A stretch of 64,000 nt of DNA from Epiperipatus broadwayi (taxonomy: Eukaryota; Onychophora; Udeonychophora; Euonychophora; Peripatidae). The notes beneath the pieces are model-generated. The model was not told the DNA's origin, ran no database searches, and worked only from the letters and a program-made list of their open reading frames with translations. The stretch lies in the NCBI GenBank assembly GCA_028023455.1, contig JAQFVV010000319.1, positions 1-64,000 of the forward strand. The letters run 5' to 3'. Shown here in pieces: positions 24,575 to 35,639 of the stretch (its first letter is position 1; every line of letters begins with the position of its first letter). The translations under genes were made by a program, and so were the position numbers.

Positions 24575-24675
24575 AATTCTTTATTTTTAATACAATGCTT
24601 ACATATCACCCATCTAACAACAGTTTCAATTGCCCCTGCAATTTTTTTCAGAACTATAAAATATATATTGTACCA
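24575..24675 (+). repeat. Left terminal repeat of foldback B
   Basis: TACAATGCTTACAT...CAGTTTCAATTGCCCCTGCA...CAGAACTATAAAAT. The same block occurs inverted at 32410-32495 and, in this orientation, at 61911-61985. Confidence 0.85.
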
Positions 24676-25169
24676 ACATTGTGTTGGCACATAATAATTT
24701 TGTTTAAAAAAATTATTAAAATAAAAATCTTTTGTAAAAGAAAACATAAAAGTAAAAGTTTAAGGGTTTTGAAATACAAGTTACAGTTATTTAATTAAAA
24801 GGGGGAGGGGGTTTTCTTTAGAAACGTCAAGTTAAAAGTTTTATAAAAAAAGTAAAGAGTTTTTTTTCTTATTATTATTAATTGAAATATAAGTTAAAAA
24901 GTTTAAAAACATAAATCTCTTTTATTTAAGTTAAAGAAAGGAAAAAAGGTTCATCTTAAAAATAAATAGTGAATGGATCTCAAATTATATATGTGCGTGT
25001 GAATGTAATAAATGTATGCATATTACATATCAAGAATAAATGAAAGTTAAAAAATTAAAAAAAACACTTAGCAATGGCTATTAATTAAAAATATAAAACA
25101 AGTTTAGCAATGGGCTATTAATCACAAATGTAAAAAACAACAGATTATTAGATTGATATGACACAGCTT

Positions 25170-25602
25170 CCCATGTTATGTAGAAAGAATGCTAATTGGG
25201 ACTGATCATCGATCTATTGAGCAGGTTGCTGAACTATTAACAGCATATGATAGTTGCAGTGCATCAGCAACCAAGGGAGAAGGAGCAAAGCAATCACAAA
25301 ACAAACCTCCCTATAGAAGAGAGGATGGGCCTAGAATAGGAGCCATCAGGTACAAAAGAAAAATGCCTCCTTAAAAATATAGCAACTGTGACCCACCACC
25401 ATGGTATCAACACCAAAGAAATGGGGTACCACCATGGAAAAAGAGGCAAAGAAGATATTCAACAGGAAATATGCATATCCCATACCCAACCCGGGTTATA
25501 AAAAGATCAAATAGTGATGATGACCTGCGAAATAGGGTGGCTAGAAACACAAGCCACCATGAAGATATATGGCATGAAAAACACCTGAAAAAAATGCTAT
25601 AG
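25170..25602 (+). pseudogene. Gag-like C-terminal remnant
   Basis: Open from about 25174 to the TAA at 25372-25374, then in phase to a TAG near 25600. The first part reads as a helix with LIGTDHRSIEQVAELLTAYD, the style of the capsid C-terminal region of retrotransposon Gag proteins. It is followed by a Lys/Arg/Pro-rich tail (WYQHQRNGVPPWKKRQRR). No zinc knuckle and no protease follow. The assignment to gag rests on general pattern only. Confidence 0.35.
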
Positions 25603-25904
25603 GAGAACTGATCATGATCCTCAGTTTCCCCTGCCAGGTTGTAGTTACAATACAGAACAATAAAATAAAGACAGCTGATGGAAGAAGTTGGTGAGTGGGA
25701 TGTAGTGATGCATTAACTTGTGTTTTTCATGTTGAGGTGGGTGGATGATTGAGCAGAGCTTCTTGGATGCATTGTGTTCATGATGTTCTGAAGTATATGC
25801 TCAGCACTATCCAGACCTGGATGTTGAGCTCCAAGAGTAGTCCAACAGTGTATATTGGCCTCATGAGTAGGCTATGATCTCATGACTAGACCAAATGAAT
25901 AAGC

Positions 25905-26000
25905 CCTTAAGACTCACTGAAGCTGAGCAGGGTTGGCTCAGTACCAAATATTTTTTTCTCTGGCTCCTACTTTTATTTGGATGATCCCTCTACATACAAG
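25905..26000 (+). repeat. Possible 5S rRNA-derived fragment
   Basis: ACTGAAGCTGAGCAGGGTTGG followed by CTCAGTACC resembles the internal control region of 5S rRNA (GAAGCTAAGCAGGGTCGGGCCTGGTTAGTACTTGGATGGGAGACC in eukaryotes). After about 35 unrelated bases, TTTGGATGATCCC resembles its next block. The 5' part of 5S is not recognisable. It may be a SINE3-type head, a pseudogene or chance. Confidence 0.4.
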
Positions 26001-26299
26001 AGAGGTAGTGCTTAAAAATGAGATATTTTTTCATGACATCATGGGGAATTGTATACAGTAGTTTGTGCTTGGCCATCTGCTTATTCTAGCATTGGAGGCT
26101 ACAGTTCATGTATTCTCTTCTGGCTCATCTTACCCATTTCATCAGCAATTCTAAAACCAGTAGACATGCAGTAATGAGAAATGACATATATATTATGTGG
26201 AATAAAATCGTACTTCCAGGTGATTTCATCCCAAAAGTTGGTGGGGGTAATGAAACAGAAACTCTGTTTCACATATGTATTGTAAGATTTATTTTACCT

Positions 26300-28517
26300 T
26301 CCATCTAAAAAAAAGGCAGATGTATATGAAAGTAGTTGATCTTTTTTAAAAAAAAATAAAGCAAAAAGTTTAAATTTAAAAGAAAATCATTATTTTCTAT
26401 AATTGAGAAAAAAAGATAAGCCTTCATTATTGATTTATAATTATAAATTATGATACAAATACTTTTCTAAGTATTTATTTAAAGCTGGTATTTATTAAAA
26501 TATTACATGTTAATTTTTGAAATGATGTTGTACAAAATATAATAATCAGTTGAGGCAAACTTATCAAATTGAAAAAAAACATGGCTTAATCCACCTGATT
26601 CCTTATCTGTCTTGCTAAAAGTAGTGGTCCAATCATCAAGAAGGGAAAAGCACTCAGGCTTAAATGAAAGCTGCATAACAAATCAGATACAGTGGGGGTG
26701 CTGCTGAATCATTCCAGAGAATAGATCAGGGTATAAATAGTTGAGTTTGAAGTTTAGAGGGGATTTTAAAAGGAATTAAAAAGTAAAAAAGTGAAAGAGT
26801 TAAACAAGTTAAAAAGTTTTACACAAGTGTTGCTCAGTTGTTTAGTTGACAACTGTTTTTAGTCACCTTGGAATATAATATTTACAGCCACAATGCTGAT
26901 GATAAAAAAGAAAGTGTTAAGAAGGAAATCATAAGAATGGAAGGCTAATCTGTAATAGCTTCCTCTCTTTTTTCATCGCCATGAAGCTCCAAGACTGCCT
27001 GAGTGAATATCATGGAAAGTAAATAATGCCATTCAGCTTAAATTAACCAACCCCTTTTTGAAATGCAGTAGTAACCTGAAGTGGATGAACAAACTAGATA
27101 AAATGAAGGTAACAAATTTATGAAATATTAAATATTTATATGTGTTTATAAAAAAAACAATAAACAAAATGTCTTTCTTAAAATAAATCATGAATAATTA
27201 TAGCTATGTGAAAATATGTTTATTGGTGATAAATCATAAATACATAAATATCTTCAATGTCTATAATGAAAAGGTGTTTTTAATAAAGTAAATCATAAAT
27301 GATTATCTTTTTATATGCATGTACATCTGAATTAAAATAAAAATAAAAATGAATACTTATAACTAAATAAATTATAAATGCTAATAAATAAAACATGACT
27401 ATATCAGAATGGATTATAATTGTTTATATACCATATATGTCTATAGCTGAATAAATATTAAAGACTTGCATATAATATACATCTATATCTGAATGAATTA
27501 TAACTATTTATATTGTTGATATACAAATATGTTTATATCTGAAAGAATTGGAAATGCTGAGTTATTATATATAGCTATAACTAACTAAATTATAAATGCT
27601 GATAAAAAATATAACTATATCCGAATGGATTATAATTGTTTATATACCATATATGTCTGTACTTGTATAAATTACAAATGCCCACATATAAAATGTGCTT
27701 ATATCTGGATGAATTATAAATGATGGTATACCAAATTTGTTTATATATGGAATAATTATAAATGCTGAGATATAATATACTTCTAGATCTGAAGGAATTG
27801 TAAATGCTTCTAAGTAAAATATATCTGTACCTGGGTCAAAATAATATTCTATATGAGAAACATAACACAAGAATTAATGGATAAATATGTCATCAATGAT
27901 GAATAAGTGATCCATATAACTTAGGAGTATATATGTGCATACAGGAAAATGGGATCCCAAAGATGAACTGAGTCAACATGAACTAGTAACAAACTTTTGT
28001 TGAATTGATATCCAAATATTGATATAACCAAAATATCTGTGGGACTGTGTCAAACATGAACTAGTAAAAACTTTTGTTGATTTATTATCCAAATATTGAT
28101 ACAACCAAAATAACTGTGGAGGACTGATAATCCAAACATTGTTATAGAAATAAATATTGTTAAATAAATTTATTGTTATATAAAACCAATCCGGTTGTTC
28201 ATGTTGTATCACTTGTCATTCATTGCACTTGTTGAGAATTCCATGCCTCCTGAGCTATGTCTGGCATAACTAGACCTAGGTAAGTCAGGTTGTAGTGAAA
28301 TGGAGGTCTAGTGGCACCATTTGGGAAAACAAACAGAAATTTCTAGGTGTTTCCAGTCTCTATGGTGCTACATCCTCCAATGAGCAGAAACTATTGTTGT
28401 AGAAGGATGACATCTTTATTGGGGAAAGGCAATTAATGGTTTTGTCTTATAATATACTCATCAGAAAATAGTTACGACTGAGGTAATAAAGGGGTTGTAC
28501 AGTGGTCCAGTTACAAT
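26300..28517. repeat. Foldback B left arm
   Basis: Pairs with 29866-32310 in reverse complement. Landmarks include GGTAACAAATTTATG (near 27110) against its complement near 31490, and CTCATCAGAAAATAGTTAC (near 28455) against 29900. It includes a ~42 bp tandem zone (27350-27880) and a 78 bp direct duplication at 27976-28130 (ACATGAACTAGTAA...CCAAATATTGATA). It is noncoding. Confidence 0.88.
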
Positions 28518-28555
28518 ATATAAATATTGTACCAGGTTCGATCCGATGTGATCAC

Positions 28556-29521
28556 TTACTGGCCTCTTAGGCAGAGAACATACTCGGAGAGTATTATGCC
28601 CACCTGTATTGAAAAGAAGAGTGTATAAGGCTCTTCAGGTGGACATATCTCCTGGGACACCTTGTATTTAATTCCTTCCTGATAATCATCACTCCAATAA
28701 CAGCATATTAGTGCTCTTGTAAAATCTTTAAAATTTGTAGGTTGGGTGAACAGTGAATCCCACCATACTTGTGCTGTACCTTGGAGATGACTACAAGCTA
28801 TTGCTAGTTTTGCCTCTTCTGTCAAGGCATTAATACTAAAGTACCTCCCCAAACTTTTTACATATTCTGTAGGTACATTATTACAGCTCGGTGAAAAAGT
28901 TCTGATTTTTAAAAATTGATTTACAATTCTTGACATCTGGGTGGTTATAGGGACTTCATGACTAACTTGATAATTCTCTTTTTGACTTTCTTTTGAGTCT
29001 GTTTCTGCCTTTCCTTGTTTAGGCAATATATTGCTATTTTTTATTTCTATCTCTTTCAACTGGGTGGTCAATATATCCACCTTCTCTTGCATGGATTCTT
29101 GGATTCTTATTATTTTTGTATCAATGGCCTTGCATATTTGGATCATTTTGAGTTCTTGCTCTATTAGTGAGCCTTTTACTTCCATCATCTCTTCCTTCTT
29201 AATTTTTAATATTTTGTTAGTTATTTCTTTTATTAACTACTTGAACTTTTCATTTTGGCTTTTGGTTATTTCTCTTATTTGTTCTTTCAATTCTCTTTTA
29301 TCTTTTTCTCTCTGTTCTCTATGTTCTTTTTTATCTTCCTCTCTTTTCTTGTTGTCTTCTTTTCTCTGTTCTCTCTGTTCTTTATTTTCTTTTATCATTT
29401 TCATTAACTGTGCTAACATAGACATCTTCCCTGTTTTCTATGATTGCTTTTGATCATCTGCTTTGACTTCTTGTTTATCTTCTTCCTCATGAAGATTCTC
29501 TATACTTTCTGTATCCATCAT
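28556..29521 (-). pseudogene. gag: Retrotransposon gag in the loop of foldback B
   Basis: On the minus strand a frame runs from ATGATG at 29521 to a stop at 28556, interrupted by two in-frame TAG codons (near 29440 and at 29237-29239). The N-terminal third is a highly charged coiled coil (KENKEQREQRKEDNKKREED). A second coiled coil follows. The C-terminal part is a gypsy-type capsid: LTEEAKLAIACSHLQGTAQ, VWWDSL and NFKDFTRALICCYW. No zinc knuckle, protease or RT follows; the frame ends about 40 bp before the left arm begins. It would form a capsid if translated. Except for the two amber codons the frame is free of frameshifts over 320 codons, unlike most sequences nearby. Confidence 0.82.
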
Positions 29522-29865
29522 CTTTTTTGTTTTTGATCTGGTTATCATCAATATTTTTTTATTTGTACATTTTATTTCAATTTTAATAAGCTTCTCTCTC
29601 CATCCACACCATGATTTAACTCCATCTTCTTTGACATGCCTGTTTTATTCTTTATCTACCATTTATGCCATTCATTTTTATGTTCTCTTTTTTTCATACT
29701 TTTTGAATAAATCACATCACAGCATCATATGCACTGTTCACATCACAGAATCATGATTTGCTTATGCCTTTTCCATTTCTTTTTTTTATTTATTACCCAT
29801 TTCTAGCTGTTTCATGCCTATGGATAGGCTAGCTAAATCAGCCTCACAATAGGTGACAAATGTAA
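29522..29865. other. Loop sequence upstream of the foldback B gag
   Basis: Unique AT-rich leader between the right arm and the gag start. No clear LTR end or primer-binding site was found. It contains a short direct duplication (ATCACATCACAG and TTCACATCACAG near 29711-29750). Confidence 0.5.
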
Positions 29866-32310
29866 CCGGACCACCATACAACACCTTTATTACCTCAGTT
29901 GTAACTATTTTCTGATGAGCATATTGTAGGAAGGAACCATCAATTGGCTTTTCACAATACAGATGTCACCCCCTACAACAATATTTCTTGCTCATCAAAG
30001 AATGTAGCACCATAGAGACTGGAAACACCTAGACATTTCTATGTTTAGTTTCCTAAATGGCACCACTAGAGTTCCATCTCATTACAACCTGACTTACCTA
30101 GGTCTAGTTATGCCAGACATAGTCATGAGGCATGAAATTCTCATGAACAAGTGTAATGAATGACAAGTGATGCAACATGAACAACTGGATTGGTTTTATA
30201 TAACAATAAATTTATTTAACAATATTTATTTCTATAACAATGTTTGGATTATCAGTCCTCCACAGTTATTTTGGTTGTATCAATATTTGGATAATAAATC
30301 AACAAAAGTTTATTACTAATTCATGTTTGACATAGTTCCACAGATATTTTGGTTATATCAATATTTGGATATCAATTCAACAAAAGTTTGTTACTAGTTC
30401 ATGTTTGACACAGATCGTCTTTGGGATCCCATTTTCCTGTATGCACATATATACTCCTAAGTTATATGGATCACTTATTCATCATTGATGACATGTTTAT
30501 CAGTCATATCCATTAATCCTTGTGTTATGATTCTTGTATAGAATATTATTTTGACCCAGGTACAGATATACTTTACTTAGAAGTATTTACAATTTCTTCA
30601 GGCCTAGATGTATATTATATCTCAGCATTTGTAATTATTCCACATATAAACAAATTTGGTATACCATCATTTATAATTCATCCAGATATAAGCACATTTT
30701 ATACATGAGCATTTGCAATTTATTCAAGTACAGACATGTTTGGTATATAAGCAGTTATACTTTATTTGAATATAGACAGATTTTATTTATGAGCATTTAT
30801 AATTTATTTAGTTATAGCTGTACATATATAGTATCTCAGCATTTCTAATTTCAGATATAAGAATATTTGTATATCAACAATATAAATAGTTATAATTCAT
30901 TCAGATATAGATGTATATTATATGCAAGTCTTTTAATATTTATTTAGGTATAGACATATATGGTATATAAAGAATTATAATCCATTTGAATATTGTCATA
31001 TTATTTTTATCAGCATTTATAATTTAGTTAGTTATAGCTATATATAATAGCTCAGCATTTCCAATTCTTTTAGATATAAACATATTTGTATATCAACAAT
31101 ATAAATAGTTATAATTCATTCAGATATAGATGTATATTATATGCAAGTCTTTAATATTTATTCATCTATAGACATATATGGTATATAAACAATTATAATC
31201 CATTTGGATATAGTCATGTTTTATTTATTAGCATTTATAATTTATTTAGTTATAAGTATTCATTTTTATTTTTATTTTAATTCAGATGTACATGCATATA
31301 AAAAGATAATCATTTATGATTTACTTTATTAAAAACACCTTTTCATTATAGACATTTAAGATATTTATGTATTTATGATTTATCACCAATAAAACATATT
31401 TTCACATAGCTATAATTATTCATGATTTATTTTAAGAAAAACATTTTGTTTCTTTTGTTATAAATACATAAAAGTGTTTAATATTTCATGAATTTGTTAC
31501 CTTTATTTTATTCGGTTTGTTCATCCACTTCAGTTTACTACTGCATTTCAAAAAGGGGTCAGTTTATTTAAGCTGATTGGCATTATTTACTTTCCATGAT
31601 ATTCACTCAGGCAGTCTTAGAGATTCATGGTGATAGACAAAGAGAGAAAGCTGTTATGGATTAGCCTTCTATCCTTATGATTTCCTTATTAATACTTTCT
31701 TTTTTTAACATCCGCACTGTGGCTGTAAATATTATATTCCAAGTTGACTAAAATCAGTTGTCAACTAAACAGCTAAGCAACACTTAGATAAAACTTTTTA
31801 ACTTTTTTAACTCTTACTTTTTTACTTTTTAACTTCTTTTAAAATCCCCTCTGAACTTCAAACTCAACTATTTATACCCTGATATATTCTCTGGAATGAT
31901 TCAGCAGCACCCCCACTGTATCTGATTTGTTATGCAGCTTTCATTTAAGCCTGAGTGTTTTTCTCTTCTTGATGATTGGACCACTGCTTTAACATGACAG
32001 ATAAGGAATCAGGTGGATTAAGCCATGTTTTCCAATTTGATAAGTTTGCCTCAAGCAATTATTATATTTTCTACAACATCATTTTAAAAATTAACATGTA
32101 ATATTTTAATAAATGCCAGCTTTAAATAAATACTTAGAGAAGTATTTATATCATAATTTATAATTATAAAATCAATAATGAAGGTTTATCTTTTTTTCTC
32201 TCAATTATAGAAAATAATAATTTTCTTTTAAATTTAAACTTTTTGCTTTATTTTTTTTTTTAAAAAAAAAAGATCAACTTCTTTCATATACATCTGTCTT
32301 TTTTTAGGTG
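29866..32310. repeat. Foldback B right arm
   Basis: Reverse complement partner of 26300-28517. The tandem zone (30530-31270) shows units of about 42 bp, for example CAGCATTT at 30623, CATCATTT at 30665 and GAGCATTT at 30707. It is noncoding; the open frame at 30520-30708 is read through the repeat. Confidence 0.88.
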
Positions 32311-32399
32311 GAAGGGTATATACATAAATATATAAATTATATTTATATTTTTATGTATTTTTTTATAAAATTTGTATTTTTTAAATATAATTTGTATAT

Positions 32400-32526
32400 T
32401 CATGTGTATGTATATTTATTTTATAGTTCTGAAAGAGATTGCAGGGGCAATTGAAACTGTTATTAGGTGGGTGGTATGTAAGCATTGTACTAAAAATAAA
32501 GAATTGTTATAAAAACAGATTAAGTT
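32400..32526 (-). repeat. Right terminal repeat of foldback B
   Basis: Inverted copy of 24555-24675: TTATAGTTCTGAAAGAGATT, GCAGGGGCAATTGAAACTGT, then GCATTGTACTAAAAATAAAG. Homology ends at about TTATAAAAA. Confidence 0.85.
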
Positions 32527-33059
32527 ATCATATATTTTATTACAAAGCACAAACATTGAATGCACAAGTGAAATGATATTCATTATAAATAAAAAGTGGA
32601 AAAATTACATTGTGGAAATTGGTGGTTTATCTGACAAATGGCAAAATTAGTTATGCAAATTAATGGAAGATGCATATAATTCAAGTTCATGCTTTAATAA
32701 ATGATTTTGGTTAGATCAAATTACATTTTAAAATTGTCATAAGAGATTTAATGCTAGAATTGATAAATTATTGAAAAATTAAAATGCTATGGAAAAAAGT
32801 TGGTTATAGTCACTGAAATGAGAAAGGACACAGACCTATGGAGTTTATAGACACTATATTATGAAATTTTTATTTTGAAAAAAATGCTAAACAGTAATAG
32901 ACATGGAAACATTCAAATAAAAGTACAACAAAATTGAATATTTTGACTAACAGAAAATATGTATTTTCAAGATTAAGATGTTTTTAATGGATTCAGCATT
33001 GAAAGTGATAATCAATCATTGTGATGTAAGATACATGTTAAAGCAAATCTAAAAAAATG

Positions 33060-34010
33060 AAAATTAGTTTTAAAAGACAGTATTAGCAGATAATAGTTCT
33101 AATCTTCAGAAACAGTCCAATGAATTTAAATTAGAATTTGCAAATCATTTTCAAATCTTAACAGAATTTGAAGATGGTTCAGACTTGATTGAAATCAATA
33201 AGAAGATAAATGATAATTTATTAAGAATAGCAAAAAAGATAGCTTTATAAAAATCAGCAATTTACAAATAAATTTTCTACTAAGACAGGAGAATGAGTAA
33301 AAAAAAGACTTCTCAAGATGATCCATTAAGAAGAATTGAATATTTACAATTTTTAAAAAATAAAACAAAAAATAGTTCATAAAGATATAAGAAAATATAA
33401 TGATGAATTGGTAAGGATATCTACAGAAGAAAATAAAAGTCTCAAAAATATCAAAGCAATATCTTAGTATTGGAAGAAAAATTACTTCAGCAATAAAAAA
33501 AATAAGATGAAACTATTACTAAGAGAAATAACAGCATGAAATGTGTAAAAAAAGTTCTGTAATTATAATAATAAAATGCAAAAAATCACTACTAGTTCTG
33601 AATTTCTAAGCATTTTAAATGAAGAAATAAGACAAATACTTAAATATTTGAAGAAGGGGGAAATGCCAGGAAATAGTGGAATTATTATTGGTATTTTAAA
33701 AGCAGATAAAGAAATAGGAAAATTGATGACAATGTTATATATCAAATGTTGTGTAATAAAAATATATTAGATGAATGGAAAAATACAATAACATTGATAT
33801 TTAAAATATATGATAAAGAAGGTATTTTAAATTACACTCCACTCCCCTCCATCAGTTTTTTATCTGTTTATATACATTTTTTATTAAAAAAATTTCAATT
33901 TGCTTTCAGTAAACTTTGAATTCTAGCCAAGAACAAGCTGGATTTTAAAATGATTTTAGCATAGTGAATCATATCCAAGTATTAAAAGAAGTCATTTCAT
34001 AATGATTGAA
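33060..34010 (+). pseudogene. RTE-clade LINE fragment: endonuclease-RT linker and RT start
   Basis: Several plus-strand frames together follow the RTE-type ORF2. Near 33150 comes FEDGSDLIEINKKINDNLL (linker). At 33576-33770 comes the RT domain 0/1 entry (LNEEIRQILKYLKKGEMPGN, then GIIIGILKADKEIGKL, usually KxGKAPGPDGIxxEMLKxGG). At 33770 comes LDEWKNTITLIFK, and near 33930 SQEQAGF then NHIQVLKEVIS. Several stops and frameshifts break it, and it ends before the catalytic YADD region. A matching 3' part of the same clade lies at 41100-41730. Confidence 0.7.
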
Positions 34011-35639
34011 AGATTGGATTGTCAGTATATTGTAAGGGATAGCTTACCATGCAATAATTCCTGCCAAGGTTAGCCCACTTATTGAATCAAATCCATTTGA
34101 AACTTGCACTACTAATGGGGAGATTTATTTATTATTAACACATATACACTTGTATAACACACACACATATATATTTATTTACATTCTCAGTTAACTAGAG
34201 AAGTCACAATAAATTATTTTGTAACAAATCATTTAGTACAACCAATATTATAGGAAACGATATTGTATATGTATATGCTATTTGATTGATAAACTATAAT
34301 AGATTGTTTTAAATCTAAATTGAACAATAGTATAATTTGTAGTCAAGTGACTGAGAGATAACCTGAGGTCAAATTAATTAGCCATAGAAACAGTGTGAAA
34401 ATAGAGCTATGATTTTATTATTTATTTATTTTTATCAAAGAAGTGTATTTATAGGAAGTCATGTCAGTCCAACAGCAAATGAAAATCTGAGCATGTCGCT
34501 AGACATAAGCACAGACTGCATAAAAACAGAAACCTTTTTAAAATCATTCTTCTTGTCAACAATACATTGGCTACAATTAAGATAACAGCAATTGAATTAA
34601 AATGTCAAATGCCAAAATGGAGTTTTTTTTTAATTATAGAAGTTTTTAAAATCAAGTATTGTACCTTAAATTTCATCAAATTCAGCAGAAAAAGTGAGAA
34701 ATGAAAAGTAACAACAATTTCTAGATTTTGGGATAATTAAATCATGTTCTGGTCATGACTGAAAGAATTTTAATATTTTAAATCTTTTCAAAAAAAAAAC
34801 AAAAAAAATTAATTCTGCTAATAATAGAAAGCAAAAATGAAATAACTCTTCTAATATATATCTATGTAAAATTTCTCCTATATTTCTAACATAATTTATG
34901 ATTATAAATAATTATTTAATGGTACTTTAAAATGAAGATGGGGTAAAGGCAAACATGCTAATGTGAGATCGCATTTTCCCCTAACATGTTGGCATAAGAC
35001 CTCTATTTTCATTCTACTTTATTGTAACATGCAAGAAGATGCTTGCAGTCCAATATAAGCATGCACAAGAATATTTAAGTGAATCAGCTAAGGATCGATG
35101 TGTTTACTATACACAATGCCAGGAAACACCACTGCATGATTTATTCTTGCCAAGAAAAATGATTTGCTGAGCTAAACTGCTGTTGGAGAGCAATATGCCT
35201 AACCATCAACTACTACTACCACTAGGATGATTTTATGAACTTTGTTTCAACTATTATTTTCATCAAGAAATTAATGTTATAAATTTTTGTTTTTCTTTTG
35301 TGTTATATTTTCATCCTCTGATGGGGCACTTCACAGTTTATGCTGCTAGAAATTTCTGTTTCAGAGTTAGCAAAAAACAAAAGGGGGGTGATTAACATAG
35401 TTATTTATTTATTGTAAATAAAATCTAGGTCAGCTCAGTTTCCCACCTGCTGCACATTGGGTTATCTATGTATATATTAAGGTAAGATTCCCATTTATTT
35501 TTACAGATTAAATCACAACACTTGATAAATTACAAAATTCATCTTATATGCTTTATATTGTTGATTAGCCATCATTATATATTTTTTCAGTGTGATTGAC
35601 TAATCAACTAGCTAAATTTCTATACCTATCATATATATA
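34011..35639. other. AT-rich intergenic DNA, no gene seen
   Basis: CpG-poor, with A-rich and T-rich runs (for example 34780-34810). No coding or structured element was recognised. Confidence 0.5.

Larger units (their letters stand above)
24676..26300. mobile_element. Insertion specific to the left arm of foldback B
   Basis: The inverted homology breaks just after the left terminal repeat and resumes at CATCTAAAAAAAAGGCAGAT (26303), so this 1.6 kb has no partner in the right arm. It contains AT-rich DNA, a gag-like coding remnant (25170-25600) and a possible 5S-like block. It could be a later insertion or material lost from the right arm. Confidence 0.6.
24555..32526. mobile_element. Foldback B: 8 kb inverted-repeat element with a gag-bearing loop
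   Basis: The outer ends (about 24555-24675 and 32400-32526) are inverted copies of each other. The long arms 26300-28517 and 29866-32310 pair along their length, around a unique loop of about 1.35 kb. The left arm has an extra 1.6 kb (24676-26300) missing from the right. Both arms hold a ~42 bp tandem repeat zone. The loop carries a minus-strand gag gene but no pol. The arms keep indel differences, so this is not a fresh assembly duplicate. Ends resemble the sequence at 61.88-62.0 kb. No clear target-site duplication is seen. Confidence 0.85.

Noticed and set aside
28526-28545. CCAGGTTCGATCCG as a tRNA T-arm or primer-binding site
   Set aside because: No acceptor, D or anticodon arms nearby and no adjoining LTR end; isolated B-box-like sequence.
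29031-29453. Plus-strand 140-codon Ser/Phe/Leu-rich frame resembling a membrane protein
   Set aside because: It is the antisense of the gag coiled coil; Lys/Glu codons reversed give Phe/Leu/Ser runs.
24555-32526. CRISPR-like or prokaryotic repeat arrays in the ~42 bp zones
   Set aside because: Units are degenerate, contiguous without unique spacers and lie in a eukaryotic TE setting.
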